From Pseudomonas sp. GD04019 (lineage in GTDB: Bacteria; Pseudomonadota; Gammaproteobacteria; Pseudomonadales; Pseudomonadaceae): a DNA stretch of 64,000 nt. Under the pieces are notes generated by a model. That model saw only the letters and a program-made list of their open reading frames with translations, did no database searches and was not told the DNA's origin. The position numbers and the translations under genes were made by a program. Positions 9,645-20,417 of this stretch are shown here, in pieces. Positions within the stretch are counted from its first letter, which is position 1. The number at the start of each line of letters is the position of its first letter. The stretch is from contig NZ_JAOEEA010000001.1 in NCBI RefSeq assembly GCF_029837695.1, positions 496,001 to 560,000 of the forward strand, in the 5' to 3' direction.

Positions 9645-11009
9645 TTACGGTTGCAGCAGAGCGTCGGCCGGCACGGCGTCGCGCTGGGCGCCGGTCAGCA
9701 GGAAGTACACCATGCCGATGCTCATCAGGCCGAGGAACAGCAGCGCGATGGTGCCGTTGAACCAGATCATCGCGGCCAGGCACACCAGCGCCAGGACCAG
9801 GGCGATGCCCGGCACCACCGGGTAGCCCGGTGCCTTGAAGGTGCGCTCCAGGTGCGGCTCGCTCTTCCGCAGCTTGAACAGGCTGAGCATGCTCATGATG
9901 TACATGACGATGGCGCCGAACACGCTCATGGTGATCATCGCGGCGGTCAGGCTCATGCCCTGCAGGGCGATCAGGCCGTCGCTGTAGATCGCCGCGATAC
10001 CGACCAGGCCACCGGCGATGATGGCGCGGTGCGGGGTGTGGAAGCGCGACAGCTTGGCCAGGGCCGGCGGCAGGTAGCCTGCGCGAGCCAGGGCGAAGAA
10101 CTGCCGCGAGTAGCCGAGGATGATGCCGTGGAAGCTGGCCACCAGGCCGAACAGGCCGATCCACACCAGCATGTGCAGCCAGCCGGAGTTCTCGCCGACC
10201 ACGGTTTTCATCGCCTGCGGCAGCGGGTCGTTGATACCGGACAGGGCCTTCCAGTCGCCCACGCCACCGGCCATCACCATCACGCCCATGGCCAGGAACA
10301 CCAGGGTCAGGATGCCGGCGATATAGGCGCGCGGGATGGTGCGTTTCGGGTCCTTGGCTTCCTCCGCGGCCATGGCTGCCCCCTCGATGGCGAGGAAGAA
10401 CCAGATGGCGAACGGAATCGCGGCGAAGATGCCGGCGATGGCAGGCATGCCGAACACGTCGCTACCGGCCCAACCGTTGAGCACGAAGTTGCTGAAGCTG
10501 AAGCCCGGTGCGACCACGCCCATGAATACCAGCAGCTCGACTACCGCCAGCACGGTGACCACCAGTTCGAAGGTGGCGGCGATGCTGACGCCGAGGATGT
10601 TGAGGGTCATGAAGATGAGGTAGGCACCGACCGCCGCCAGCTTCGGGTCGAGCCCGGGGAACTGCACGTTGAGGTAGGCGCCGATGGCCATGGCGATGGC
10701 CGGCGGCGCGAAGACGAATTCGATCAGGGTGGCCATGCCGGCGATCATCCCGCCGGTGGGGCCGAAGGCACGGCGGCTGTAGGCGAAGGGTCCGCCGGCG
10801 TGCGGTATTGCAGTGGTCAGTTCGGTGAAGCTGAAGATGAAGCAGCTGTACATCGCCGCCACCATCAGCGTGGTGACCAGGAAGCCCAGCGTGCCCGCCA
10901 CGCCCCAGCCATAGCTCCAGCCAAAATATTCCCCGGAAATCACCAGACCCACGGCGATGCCCCACAGATGCAGGGTGCCGAGCGTCGGTTTCAGTGTCGT
11001 TGTTGTCAT
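9645..11009 (-). CDS. eat: Ethanolamine permease (APC family), Eat-like
   Basis: Inner-membrane amino-acid/polyamine/organocation permease of 454 residues with about 12 hydrophobic segments. The N-terminal core 'LGTLHLWGIAVGLVISGEYFGWSYGW' carries the APC substrate-binding GXXXG-like unwinding at 'GLVISGEYFG'. 'IEGAAMAAEEAKDPKRTIPRAY' is the family's cytoplasmic loop (~235). Its position directly upstream of eutBC, divergent from an AraC regulator, supports ethanolamine as substrate, since family membership alone would allow other amines. It would import ethanolamine for EutBC. Confidence 0.9.
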   Translation of the reverse strand: MTTTTLKPTLGTLHLWGIAVGLVISGEYFGWSYGWGVAGTLGFLVTTLMVAAMYSCFIFSFTELTTAIPHAGGPFAYSRRAFGPTGGMIAGMATLIEFVFAPPAIAMAIGAYLNVQFPGLDPKLAAVGAYLIFMTLNILGVSIAATFELVVTVLAVVELLVFMGVVAPGFSFSNFVLNGWAGSDVFGMPAIAGIFAAIPFAIWFFLAIEGAAMAAEEAKDPKRTIPRAYIAGILTLVFLAMGVMVMAGGVGDWKALSGINDPLPQAMKTVVGENSGWLHMLVWIGLFGLVASFHGIILGYSRQFFALARAGYLPPALAKLSRFHTPHRAIIAGGLVGIAAIYSDGLIALQGMSLTAAMITMSVFGAIVMYIMSMLSLFKLRKSEPHLERTFKAPGYPVVPGIALVLALVCLAAMIWFNGTIALLFLGLMSIGMVYFLLTGAQRDAVPADALLQP

Positions 11010-11082
11010 TGCCCATTCCTCGATGTGAGAGCCACGTCAGACGTCGATCGCTTGGCGAGGATATCCAGCCGACCCCGGCCGA

Positions 11083-11210
11083 GACTTGACCTTGCAAAGT
11101 CCGCGCACGGCTGCAGAGTCAAGTCGCCAGATGGGCTACAAGCCGCTCTGCGCCGGGCCTTTGCGCCACATGAGTGCATTTCGCCGAACGCCCGCCCCAA
11201 GGCAATGCAC
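11083..11210. promoter_or_regulatory. Divergent eat / AraC-regulator control region with two inverted repeats
   Basis: The 300-bp gap 11010-11309 separates the divergent eat and AraC-type genes. It holds two spaced inverted repeats: GACTTGAC (11083-11090) with GTCAAGTC (11118-11125), and GTGCATT (11174-11180) with AATGCAC (11204-11210). They are plausible operators for the adjacent regulator. I see no clear sigma-54 site and no convincing -35/-10 pair. Confidence 0.35.
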
Positions 11211-11309
11211 AACCATTCTGATCAGGCGATCAACTTGCTCATCTAGAGCCTTCGCCGAGGGGGCATGAGTATTGCTAAACGTTACCTATCTCTCTGATGC
11301 GCACCGCCC

Positions 11310-12359
11310 ATGTCGCTGAACATTCCTCATCCGCTGGCCATGACCGATGCCCCAAGCAATCTCGGCGTGCTGTCGGCCGCCGCCAGCGGACTGGATCGTT
11401 TCATCGGCCTGCAGGGCGGCGACGCCGAGCGGGTCTTCGGCGTCGCCGGCATCGATCCCGACCTGCTGCTGCACCCGACGCTGAGCCTGAGCCTGAGCAA
11501 CTACTGCAAGGTGCTGGAGGAAGCGGCCACGCAATCGGGCTGCGACAACTTCGGCCTGCGCTACGGCCAGCAGTTCCAGCCCCGCGCCCTCGGCCTGCTC
11601 GGCTACGTCGGGCTGTGCTCGGACAGTCTGGAACAGGCGCTGCAGAACTTCGCCCGCGCCTTCCCCTATCACCAGCACGACACGCTGATCCGCCTGGTGG
11701 ATATCGGCGAGTGCTACCGCTTCGACTATCAGGTGCGCCACCCGGCGATCCTCGACAAGCGCCAGGACGCCGAGCTGACCATGGGCATGGCGCTGAACCT
11801 GGTGCGCCATGTGCTGGGCCCGACGTGGGCACCGCGCGCGGTACTGTTCGAACACGGCAAACCGGAGGGCTGGCGCGAGCATCAGGCGGTGTTCGATGCG
11901 CCGATACTGTTCGACCAGCCGTGCAACGCCCTGCTGATCCCCAAGCGCGACCTGGCCGGCCAGTTGATGCCCGAGCGCGACCCGGTGCTGCTGATGCTGG
12001 TGCAGGACGCCATCGCCCGCCTCGGCGGCCAGCAGCACCAGCAGTGCCTGGTCGACCAGGCCCGCGGCCTGGTGCGCGATGCGCTGCCGCTGGGCGCGCC
12101 GGCGCTGGAACAGATTGCCGCGCACCTCGGCCTGACGCCCGCGGCGTTGCAGCGGCGCCTGCGCGAACGGAACCTGTGCTTTTCTGCGCTGATCGACCAG
12201 GTGCGCCGCGAACTGGCCCTGCACTACCTGCGCCGGCGCCTGCCGGTCAGCGAACTGGCGCCGCTGCTCGGCTATTCCGAGACCAGCGCCTTCTCCCGAG
12301 CCTTCCGCCGCTGGTTCGACACCAGCCCGCGGCAATGGCTGCAGGCATCCACGGCCTGA
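11310..12359 (+). CDS. AraC-family transcriptional regulator (probable ethanolamine regulator)
   Basis: 349 residues. Residues ~30-215 resemble the arabinose-binding-like ligand domain of OruR/ArgR-type regulators. The C-terminal ~100 residues are the AraC double helix-turn-helix: 'LEQIAAHLGLTPAALQRRLRERN' for the first HTH and 'VSELAPLLGYSETSAFSRAFRRW' for the second, the latter with the family GYSExSxFsRAFkrW signature. It diverges from eat-eutBC, so it most likely senses ethanolamine or a product and activates that operon. This is inferred from position only. Regulation of the downstream ureD is also possible, as the genes are co-oriented. Confidence 0.85.
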   Translation: MSLNIPHPLAMTDAPSNLGVLSAAASGLDRFIGLQGGDAERVFGVAGIDPDLLLHPTLSLSLSNYCKVLEEAATQSGCDNFGLRYGQQFQPRALGLLGYVGLCSDSLEQALQNFARAFPYHQHDTLIRLVDIGECYRFDYQVRHPAILDKRQDAELTMGMALNLVRHVLGPTWAPRAVLFEHGKPEGWREHQAVFDAPILFDQPCNALLIPKRDLAGQLMPERDPVLLMLVQDAIARLGGQQHQQCLVDQARGLVRDALPLGAPALEQIAAHLGLTPAALQRRLRERNLCFSALIDQVRRELALHYLRRRLPVSELAPLLGYSETSAFSRAFRRWFDTSPRQWLQASTA

Positions 12360-12425
12360 GCCTATGCAGCCACTCGTCAGCGCGCTATACACTGGCGCAC
12401 CGCCCTCCCCGGCTGGATGCCTTCG

Positions 12426-13277
12426 ATGAACGCCCCCGTTAGCCCGATCCTGTTTACCCCCGCCTGGCACGCCGAGCTGGAGCTGGCCTATGCCCGCCAA
12501 CAGGACTGGACGCGCCCGGTGCTGCGCCGCCACCTGGGCCCGCTGCGCGTGCAAAAACACCTGCACGCCGAGGGCCCGCAGGTCTGCCAGCACATCATCG
12601 TGCACCCGCCCGGCGGCATCGCCGGCGGCGATACCCTGGACATATCGGTCGAGGTTGGCGAACGGGCCTGGGCCCAGCTGACCAGCCCCGGCGCGGCCAA
12701 GTGGTACCGCGCGGCCAGCAGCGCGAAGCAATCGCTGGCCCTGCGCGTGCGCCCCGGCGCGACCCTGGAGTGGCTGCCACAGGAAACCATCGTCTACGCC
12801 GGCGCCCGCGCCGAGCTGAGCACCCGCATCGAGCTGGAAGGCGACGCCCGCCTGTTCTACTGGGACATCGTCGCCCTCGGCCGTCCTGCCGCAGCCGAGC
12901 GCTTCGACGACGGCCACTTCCAGGCGCGCCTGGACGTGCTGCGTGACGGCCGCCCGCTGTGGCACGAGCGCCAGCGTATCGACGGCGATGACGGTCTGCT
13001 CGACTCGCCCATCGGCCTGGCCGGCCAACCGGTGTTCGCCACCCTGCTGGTCAGTGGCGAGATCGATGCCGAGCTGCTGGAGCGCTGCCGCGAGCTGGGC
13101 TGCCCGGCCGGCAACACCGTGCGCGGCGACCTGACTCAACTGCCGGGCCTGCTGGTGGCCCGCTGCCTGGCCAGCGAGGCGCTGCACGCGCGCGCCTGGC
13201 TGATCGAACTCTGGCGCCTGTTGCGCCCTGCCCTGCTCGACCGCGAGGCCGTGCCCCCGAGAATCTGGAGTACCTGA
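12426..13277 (+). CDS. ureD: Urease accessory protein UreD
   Basis: Urease maturation scaffold that binds apo-urease and, with UreF and UreG, helps insert nickel. About 283 residues (286 if the ATG at 12417 is used). Family segments: '[28 protein letters not shown]' region at ~40-65, '[12 protein letters not shown]' near 85, '[14 protein letters not shown]' near 115 and '[12 protein letters not shown]' near 145. First gene of the urease cluster. UreE, UreF and UreG are not encoded nearby and must lie elsewhere. Confidence 0.93.
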   Translation: MNAPVSPILFTPAWHAELELAYARQQDWTRPVLRRHLGPLRVQKHLHAEGPQVCQHIIVHPPGGIAGGDTLDISVEVGERAWAQLTSPGAAKWYRAASSAKQSLALRVRPGATLEWLPQETIVYAGARAELSTRIELEGDARLFYWDIVALGRPAAAERFDDGHFQARLDVLRDGRPLWHERQRIDGDDGLLDSPIGLAGQPVFATLLVSGEIDAELLERCRELGCPAGNTVRGDLTQLPGLLVARCLASEALHARAWLIELWRLLRPALLDREAVPPRIWST

Positions 13278-13290
13278 TGGCTTTCACATC

Positions 13291-13359
13291 GTAGGGTGGA
13301 AAACCGCGCAGCGTTTTCCACCAACAACCGGCGGATGTAAAAAGCGACATCCACCCTAC
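13291..13359. repeat. GTAGGGTGGA...TCCACCCTAC inverted repeat (family C, copy 1)
   Basis: The outer arms GTAGGGTGGA and ATCCACCCTAC enclose GTGGAAAA/GTTTTCCAC-type inner arms. It sits between ureD and ureA. Other copies: 15137-15207 and 48683-48769. Confidence 0.75.
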
Positions 13360-13409
13360 GCCGCACCTCAACGACTAGCGGCGTTGTCACGCATGACTGG
13401 AGCAATACG

Positions 13410-13712
13410 ATGGATCTTTCGCCCCGCGAAAAGGACAAGCTGCTGATCTTCACTGCCGGCCTGGTCGCCGAGCGCCGCCTGGCGCGTGGCGTGAAGCTCA
13501 ACTACCCGGAAGCCATGGCACTGATCTCCGCCGCCCTCTTGGAAGGCGCCCGCGACGGCCAGACCGTGGCCGAGCTGATGCACTTCGGCACCACCCTGCT
13601 GACCCGCGAGCAGGTGATGGAGGGCGTGCCGGAAATGATTCCGGAGATCCAGATCGAGGCCACCTTCCCCGATGGCACCAAGCTGGTCACCGTCCACCAA
13701 CCTATTGCCTAA
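13410..13712 (+). CDS. ureA: Urease gamma subunit UreA
   Basis: Smallest urease subunit, 100 residues, the canonical length. Contains the conserved '[12 protein letters not shown]' opening, '[18 protein letters not shown]' (~27-44), '[21 protein letters not shown]' region and the '[14 protein letters not shown]' C-terminus. It assembles with UreB and UreC as (alpha-beta-gamma)3. Separated from ureD and from the following acetyltransferase by inverted repeats. Confidence 0.97.
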   Translation: MDLSPREKDKLLIFTAGLVAERRLARGVKLNYPEAMALISAALLEGARDGQTVAELMHFGTTLLTREQVMEGVPEMIPEIQIEATFPDGTKLVTVHQPIA

Positions 13713-13717
13713 ATAGC

Positions 13718-13767
13718 GTAGGGCGGGTGAACCCGCGTCACAGGTATGCGGGCTTACCCGCCCTACG
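13718..13767. repeat. Family B inverted repeat (copy 3) after ureA
   Basis: GTAGGGCGGGTGAACCCGCG and a slightly diverged partner ending TTACCCGCCCTACG form a 50-bp hairpin that starts 5 bp after the ureA stop. Confidence 0.75.
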
Positions 13768-13779
13768 TCAGGAAGCCAC

Positions 13780-14292
13780 ATGATCATTCGCGACGCCCTG
13801 GCAACCGATCTGCCGACCCTGCGCGACATCTTCAACGACGCGGTGCTCAACACCACGGCGATCTGGATGGACAACACCGTCGACCTGACCAACCGCCAGG
13901 CCTGGTTCAGCGCCCGCGCGCAGCAGGGCTACCCGATCCTGGTGGCCGAGAACGCCGCCGACGAGGTGGTCGGCTACGCCTCGTTCGGCGACTGGCGCCC
14001 CTTCGACGGCTTCTGCAACACGGTCGAACACTCGGTCTACGTGCGCGCCGACCAGCGCGGCAACGGCCTCGGCCCGCTGCTGATGACCGCACTGATCGCG
14101 CGCGCCAAGGTCTGCGGGAAGCACGTGATGGTCGCCGCCATCGAGAGCGGCAACGCCGCCTCGGTGCGCCTGCACGAACGCCTCGGCTTCGTCACCACCG
14201 GGCAGATGCCGCAGGTGGGCCGCAAGTTCGGCCGCTGGCTGGATCTGACCTTCATGCAACTGATCCTCACCCCGGAGCGCAGCGCACCATGA
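13780..14292 (+). CDS. GNAT N-acetyltransferase, phosphinothricin/methionine-sulfoximine type
   Basis: 170-residue GCN5-related acetyltransferase. The acetyl-CoA motif is 'VYVRADQRGNGLGPLLMTALI' (RxxGxG, ~88-105), followed by 'VAAIESGNAASVRLHERLGF' typical of the phosphinothricin acetyltransferase group. The N-terminal 'IFNDAVLNTTAIW' also fits. In P. aeruginosa a gene of this type lies at the same place between ureA and ureB, and its family acetylates methionine sulfone/sulfoximine-like glutamine analogues. It overlaps the next GNAT by ATGA. Confidence 0.88.
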   Translation: MIIRDALATDLPTLRDIFNDAVLNTTAIWMDNTVDLTNRQAWFSARAQQGYPILVAENAADEVVGYASFGDWRPFDGFCNTVEHSVYVRADQRGNGLGPLLMTALIARAKVCGKHVMVAAIESGNAASVRLHERLGFVTTGQMPQVGRKFGRWLDLTFMQLILTPERSAP

Positions 14293-14822
14293 CGCTGGCC
14301 ATTCAGCGTCTCGCCGCGGCGGACTTCGAGCGTTACCGCGCGGGGCTGATCCGGCTATTGCTCGACGCCGTGGCGCATGACGCCTCGGTGGGCTTTCTCG
14401 CCGACCTCGATGCGGCCGAGGCTTCTGCCTATTTCGACCAGGTGCTGGTCGGCCTGCGCGATGGCTCGCAGCTGCTCTGGGTCGCCCAGGACAACTCACA
14501 GGTGCTGGGCAGCGTGCAGCTGGCCCTGTGCCAGAAACGCAACGGCCTCAACCGCGGCGAAGTGCAGAAGCTGCTGGTACACAGCAGTGCCCGCCGTCGC
14601 GGTATCGCCCGCGCGCTGATGCTGCATCTGGAGCGTGAGGCCGCGGCACTCAAGCGCGGCCTGCTCTACCTCGACACCGAGGCCGGCAGCGAAGCCGAAC
14701 CCTTCTATCAGGCGCTGGGCTACACCGGCATCGGCGGCCTGCCCGACTACGCCTGCGGCCCGGACGGTACCTACCGGGCCAACGCCATCTACTACAAAAC
14801 CCTGTCGAGACCCCAGCCATGA
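14289..14822 (+). CDS. GNAT-family N-acetyltransferase
   Basis: 177-residue acetyltransferase, unlike the one before it. Motif A is '[22 protein letters not shown]' (RRxGIA, ~95-112). The C-terminal part '[19 protein letters not shown]' and '[21 protein letters not shown]' is typical of a large group of GNATs of unknown substrate. ATG overlaps the previous stop (14289) and its own stop overlaps the ureB start (14819), so it is translationally coupled within the urease operon. Substrate unknown. Confidence 0.88.
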   Translation: MTLAIQRLAAADFERYRAGLIRLLLDAVAHDASVGFLADLDAAEASAYFDQVLVGLRDGSQLLWVAQDNSQVLGSVQLALCQKRNGLNRGEVQKLLVHSSARRRGIARALMLHLEREAAALKRGLLYLDTEAGSEAEPFYQALGYTGIGGLPDYACGPDGTYRANAIYYKTLSRPQP

Positions 14823-15124
14823 TTCCCGGCGAATACCAGATTCAGGACGGCGAAATCGAACTCAATGTCGGCCGCCGCACCCTCAGCGTCACCGTGGCCA
14901 ACAGCGGCGACCGGCCGATCCAGGTCGGCTCGCACTTCCACTTCTTCGAGACCAATGACGCACTGACCTTTGATCGCGGCCCCACGCGAGGTATGCGCCT
15001 GAACATTCCGGCCGGCACCGCAGTGCGCTTCGAGCCGGGCCAGTCGCGCGAGGTCGAGCTGGTCGAGCTGGCCGGCGGCCGCAGCGTCTACGGCTTCGCC
15101 GGGCGGGTGATGGGCAAGCTCTGA
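14819..15124 (+). CDS. ureB: Urease beta subunit UreB
   Basis: 101-residue beta subunit of urease, normal length. Conserved '[19 protein letters not shown]' start, '[18 protein letters not shown]' near 39 (family HFHFxExN) and '[21 protein letters not shown]' near 67. The ATG at 14819 overlaps the stop of the preceding acetyltransferase. A family C repeat fills the gap to ureC. Confidence 0.97.
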   Translation: MIPGEYQIQDGEIELNVGRRTLSVTVANSGDRPIQVGSHFHFFETNDALTFDRGPTRGMRLNIPAGTAVRFEPGQSREVELVELAGGRSVYGFAGRVMGKL

Positions 15125-15136
15125 AACCTGATTTTC

Positions 15137-15207
15137 GTAGGGTGGAAAACGCCACTGGCTTTTCCACCATGGACTGATCGGTGGATGGCTGCGGCCATCC
15201 ACCCTAC
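15137..15207. repeat. Family C inverted repeat (copy 2) between ureB and ureC
   Basis: The arms GTAGGGTGGA and TCCACCCTAC surround inner GGAAAA/TTTTCC arms and a GGTGGATGGC...GCCATCCACC pair. It ends 14 bp before ureC. Confidence 0.75.
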
Positions 15208-15221
15208 GCGAGACGGAACGC

Positions 15222-16922
<1,701 letters not shown>

Positions 16923-16932
16923 GCCCTGCGAT

Positions 16933-17793
16933 TCAGGAGCGCCGCTGGCTCCAGGCCAGCGCCGCGCCGCTGAGGATGATCACGGCCATGCCGAGCACGG
17001 CCCAGGCGTCGGGCAGGTGATCGAACACCAGTATGCCGATCAGCGCGGCGATCAGGATCTGCCCATAGGTGAAGGGCGCCAGGCTGGCGGCGCTGGCGAA
17101 GCGGTAGGCATGGGTCAGCAGCATGTGCCCGGTCATCGCCAGGCCACCGAGTGCCGCCATCAGCAGCACGTCCATGGGTGCCGGTGTCTGCCAGGTCCAG
17201 GGCAGCAGCAGGCCGGTTCCCAGGGTTCCCACCAGCGCGGTGAGGAAGTTGCTGGTGGCCGGGGCATCGGTAGCGCTGAGCCGGCGAGTGAGCAGCTGGT
17301 ACAGACCGAAGCAGAACGCGGCGGCCAGGGGCAGCAGGCTCGCCGGAGTGAACAGCTCGCCGCCGGGCCGCACGATCAGCAGCACGCCGAGCAGGCCGCC
17401 GCCCACCGCCAGCCATACCCCGCGACTGACCGCCTCCTTCAGCCACAGTACCGACAGCACCACGACCACCAGCGGCGCCAGGAAGATCACCGCCGTTGCC
17501 TCGCCCAGCGGGATGTAGCGCAATCCGCAGTAGAACAGCAGCGTCACCCCGACCAGGCTCAGGCCACGCGCCAGCTGCAGCAGCGGCCGGCGGGTGCGCA
17601 CCAGGTCCAGCCCCATGCGCGGGGCGAACACCACCAGCATCAGCAGGTTCTGCGCCAGGTAACGCAGGCACACCACCAGCAACAGCGGATAGGAGGCGGT
17701 GAGGGTCTTGGCCAGGGCGTCCTGGCTGGACAGCAGCAGGCCGGCAGCGAGGATCAGCGCAATGCCCAGACCGGGGCGGGAATGCTCGGGCAA
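16933..17793 (-). CDS. EamA/DMT-family transporter
   Basis: 286-residue inner-membrane protein with ten hydrophobic segments in two EamA repeats. The first repeat includes 'CGLRYIPLGEATAVIFLAPL' (~88-107) and the second ends with 'LAPFTYGQILIAALIGILVFDHLPDAW'. These are drug/metabolite exporters of broad substrate range, and the substrate here cannot be told. It ends 11 bp from the ureC stop in convergent orientation. Confidence 0.85.
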   Translation of the reverse strand: MPEHSRPGLGIALILAAGLLLSSQDALAKTLTASYPLLLVVCLRYLAQNLLMLVVFAPRMGLDLVRTRRPLLQLARGLSLVGVTLLFYCGLRYIPLGEATAVIFLAPLVVVVLSVLWLKEAVSRGVWLAVGGGLLGVLLIVRPGGELFTPASLLPLAAAFCFGLYQLLTRRLSATDAPATSNFLTALVGTLGTGLLLPWTWQTPAPMDVLLMAALGGLAMTGHMLLTHAYRFASAASLAPFTYGQILIAALIGILVFDHLPDAWAVLGMAVIILSGAALAWSQRRS

Positions 17794-17933
17794 GATCGGA
17801 ACAACCTAATAATGAGCCGGCTAACTATTTTGCCAAAAACCATTTCCACCAACCAGCGCCGACCGTCCAGTGAACCGGCGCCGATAGGGGATGGGGCTAG
17901 AGTGAATACACCGCTGCGCTCGAGGAGGCCGCC

Positions 17934-18395
17934 ATGCTCATTCCATCCCGCATAACCCTTTTCGCCGGCGCGCTGCTGCTGACCACGGCGGCCGGCGCCG
18001 AAACCCTGATCCCGCTCAATGGCCAGAGCCAGCAGCAGATCCAGAGCGATATCGCCTCGTGCCAGAGCCAATCCTCCAGCGCCCCCAGCAGTTCCAGCAG
18101 CAGTGGCGGCGGGCGCCTGCGCGGCGCCGCCGTGGGCGCGGCTGCGGGTGCGACGGCTGCCGAAGTACGCGGACGTCAGCACGACGAGGCCTACGACCGC
18201 ATTGACGACGATGTGAAACAGGAATATCGGCAGAATCAGGCGCGCCAAGCAGCAGCCGCCGGCGTGGTGGTCGGCGGCTCCCGGCAGCGTCGGGAACGGC
18301 GTGAGGAGCGGCGCAACGACCAGGCCGCACAAAGCAGCTCCAGCCAGGCCTATATGAACTGCATGAGCGCCCGTGGTTACTCGATCAGCCCATGA
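17934..18395 (+). CDS. Secreted Gly/Ser/Gln-rich hypothetical protein
   Basis: 153 residues. An N-terminal signal peptide runs to about AGA|ETL. Then a Gln/Ser-rich stretch (a run of serines near residues 43-58) and a glycine-zipper-like 'GGGRLRGAAVGAAAGATAA' at ~60-78. A charged Arg/Glu/Gln-rich helix follows and a conserved-looking 'YMNCMSARGYSISP' C-terminus ends the protein. The Cys-containing tail with a C-x-x-x-G-Y pattern is seen in several periplasmic or outer-membrane small proteins. Function unknown. The stop touches the convergent zinc-finger gene without a gap. Confidence 0.7.
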   Translation: MLIPSRITLFAGALLLTTAAGAETLIPLNGQSQQQIQSDIASCQSQSSSAPSSSSSSGGGRLRGAAVGAAAGATAAEVRGRQHDEAYDRIDDDVKQEYRQNQARQAAAAGVVVGGSRQRRERREERRNDQAAQSSSSQAYMNCMSARGYSISP

Positions 18396-18662
18396 TCAGC
18401 GCAACTGACTGTCCTTGCTGCCGCGCCTGTTGTAGCCGCTGAACGCCGCCTGCTCCCGATCGTGCTCCGCCTGGCACTTCACGCACAGGCGCACGCCGGG
18501 CACCGCCTGGCGGCGGGCCTCGGGGATCGGGGCGTCGCACTCTTCGCAATGACGCAGGCTCTCGCCCCTGGGCAGCTGGCTACGCGCCCGGGCGACGGCG
18601 TCCTCGATGCTGCTGTCGATCTGTTCCTGCACCGCGCTATCGTTGGTCCATCCGCCGGCCAT
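18396..18662 (-). CDS. DksA/TraR-type C4 zinc-finger protein
   Basis: 88 residues. The zinc site is CxxC...CxxC: 'RHCEECDAPIPEARR' and 'GVRLCVKCQAEHD'. The N-terminal helix 'VQEQIDSSIEDAVARARS' lacks the long coiled coil with tip acids needed for true DksA action, so this is the small YbiI-like branch. Start at 18662 has GGAGGTG upstream. It probably binds RNA polymerase or acts as a small regulator. That role is not demonstrated. Confidence 0.85.
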   Translation of the reverse strand: MAGGWTNDSAVQEQIDSSIEDAVARARSQLPRGESLRHCEECDAPIPEARRQAVPGVRLCVKCQAEHDREQAAFSGYNRRGSKDSQLR

Positions 18663-18781
18663 GAAGCACCTCCGGGCATCTGTCTTACAGGCAGATATGC
18701 GCCCACCACCGGCCGATTGCAAGCGCAGCGCCGGCCCCGCCGGCTGGCTATGCTTGCGGCAATCGAGAGGGAATTCTGCCG

Positions 18782-19519
18782 ATGTCCTGTCTACGCCTGC
18801 TGACGACCCTGCTGCTCAGTTGCGCTGCCCTGCTGGCAAGGGCGGAGACGCTGGTGGCCATCGACAACGCCAACCCACCCTTCATGTATCAGCATGAGGA
18901 GCAGCCGCAGGGGCTATACCCGCAGCTGCTGCAGGCGATCTTCGCCCGCCTCGGCGAACCGCTGCTGATCCAGCCCATGCCATGGAAACGCGCGTTGCTC
19001 AGGGGCGCCGCGGGGGAAGTGGGCATCGCCGGCATCTATCGCAACGCCGAGCGGATCAAGCTGTTCGACTACTCCGAACCGATCTTCGAGGAGCGCCTGC
19101 TGCTCTATGTGCAGCGAGACAAGCCGTTCGCCTTCGACCAGATCACCGACCTGCATGGCAAACGCATCGGCGTGATTCGCGGCTGGAGCTATACCGAGGA
19201 CTTCGACCAGGCGGTACGGGAAGGGCGAATCCTCGCCCAGGAAGGCAGTTCGGATGAATCCAACCTGCGCAAGCTGGCATCCGGCCGGCTGGATGCCGTG
19301 GTGGTGATCGAACTGGCGGGGCAGCGACTGCTGCAGCTGCCCGGCATGGAGCACCTGACCGCCCTGCCCCAGCCGCTGAGCATCAACCCCACCTTCCTGG
19401 TGTTCGCCAAGCAGGCCGACCAGCGCGAGCTGCTGCAGCGCTTCAACCAGGTACTGCGCGACATGCGCCAGGACGGTTCGCTGCAGCGCCTGGTGCAGCA
19501 GGCAACCGCTACTCCTTGA
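18782..19519 (+). CDS. Periplasmic solute-binding protein, family 3-like
   Basis: 245 residues with a signal peptide ending near ARA|ETL. Family 3 amino-acid-binding-like fold: '[13 protein letters not shown]' opening, '[21 protein letters not shown]' (~85-105), '[14 protein letters not shown]' (~130) and '[16 protein letters not shown]' (~170). No permease or ATPase lies beside it, so it may be an orphan sensor-like protein, as is common in pseudomonads. The last 11 bp overlap the convergent oxaloacetate decarboxylase gene. Confidence 0.8.
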   Translation: MSCLRLLTTLLLSCAALLARAETLVAIDNANPPFMYQHEEQPQGLYPQLLQAIFARLGEPLLIQPMPWKRALLRGAAGEVGIAGIYRNAERIKLFDYSEPIFEERLLLYVQRDKPFAFDQITDLHGKRIGVIRGWSYTEDFDQAVREGRILAQEGSSDESNLRKLASGRLDAVVVIELAGQRLLQLPGMEHLTALPQPLSINPTFLVFAKQADQRELLQRFNQVLRDMRQDGSLQRLVQQATATP

Positions 19520-20372
19520 CGTTCATGTACTCGCGCGCCCAGACGATGTAGTCCTCGGGCTGGGTGTACTTGTGCGTCAGCTCGGTGGCATTGAGGTCGC
19601 TGGCGGCGATGCCGCGCTGCTCGCGCAGGCAGTCGTAGGTGGCCTTGATCGCGGCGAAGTAGGCGGCGTGGCCGTCGACCACGATGCGCACGCCGAGGCT
19701 GGCCAGGCGGGCATCGTCGCGCAGCGACGGGTTGCCATAGCTGACCAGCATCAGCGGCACGCTGAGGTTCTCGGCGATTTGCTCCAGGTGTTCGAAATCG
19801 CGGATGCCGACCATGCAGATGCCGTCGGCACCGGCCTGCTGGTAGGCCTGGGTGCGGCGGATCACCTCGTCGATTTCGAGCACGCCGGCGTTGGTGCGGG
19901 CGATGATCGCCAGGTCCGGATCGACCCGCGCCTCCAGCGCCGCGCGAATCTTGCCAACGCCCTCGTCGACGCCGATCAGGTCGGTGGACTTGCGGCCGAA
20001 CTGGGCCGGCAGCAGGGTGTCCTCGATGGTCAGTGCGGCAATGCCGGCGCGCTCCAGCTCGACCACCGTGCGCATCACATTGAGTGCGTTGCCGTAGCCG
20101 TGGTCGGCGTCGGCGATCACCGGCAGGCGGGCGACACGTCCGATGCGCGAGGCCTGCTCGACGAACTCGCTGAGTGTGATCAGGGCGAAGTCCGGCGCGG
20201 CCAGAACTTGTAGTGAAGCTACAGAGCCACCCAGGATGCCCACCTCGAAACCGAGATCGGCGGCGATCCGCGCGGACATGGGATCGAACACCGAAGCCGT
20301 GTGATAGCAGGCATTCGATTCGAGTAGTGCGCGGAACTGCGCGCGAAGGTCGTGGTGCGAGGTTCTGTGCAT
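19509..20372 (-). CDS. Oxaloacetate decarboxylase (PEP mutase/isocitrate lyase superfamily)
   Basis: 287 residues when started at MHRTSHHD (20372), the length of P. aeruginosa PA4872, which it resembles closely. That enzyme decarboxylates oxaloacetate to pyruvate. Superfamily markers: '[17 protein letters not shown]' (~46-62), '[15 protein letters not shown]' with the metal-binding Asp residues (~85-99), '[13 protein letters not shown]' (~117) and 'IIARTNAG' (~155). An upstream in-frame ATG at 20414 would add 14 residues and is less likely. A TGTAG-N5-CTACA palindrome lies 46 bp before the start and a second one inside the gene. Confidence 0.9.
   Translation of the reverse strand: MHRTSHHDLRAQFRALLESNACYHTASVFDPMSARIAADLGFEVGILGGSVASLQVLAAPDFALITLSEFVEQASRIGRVARLPVIADADHGYGNALNVMRTVVELERAGIAALTIEDTLLPAQFGRKSTDLIGVDEGVGKIRAALEARVDPDLAIIARTNAGVLEIDEVIRRTQAYQQAGADGICMVGIRDFEHLEQIAENLSVPLMLVSYGNPSLRDDARLASLGVRIVVDGHAAYFAAIKATYDCLREQRGIAASDLNATELTHKYTQPEDYIVWAREYMNVKE
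20209..20223. promoter_or_regulatory. TGTAG-N5-CTACA palindrome inside the oxaloacetate decarboxylase gene
   Basis: TGTAG/TGAAG/CTACA, the same half-sites and spacing as the palindrome at 20418-20432. It lies over codons for 'SVASLQ' of the minus-strand gene. Possible secondary operator. Confidence 0.35.
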
Positions 20373-20417
20373 GGGAGGCGCTACTGCCGATTCGTGGTCG
20401 TAAGGGTCGGCCAATTA

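Noticed and set aside
9624..11246. A 540-codon plus-strand open frame opposite eat
   Set aside because: Antisense shadow of the permease gene, rich in His/Gln/Asp repeats, with no recognisable family.
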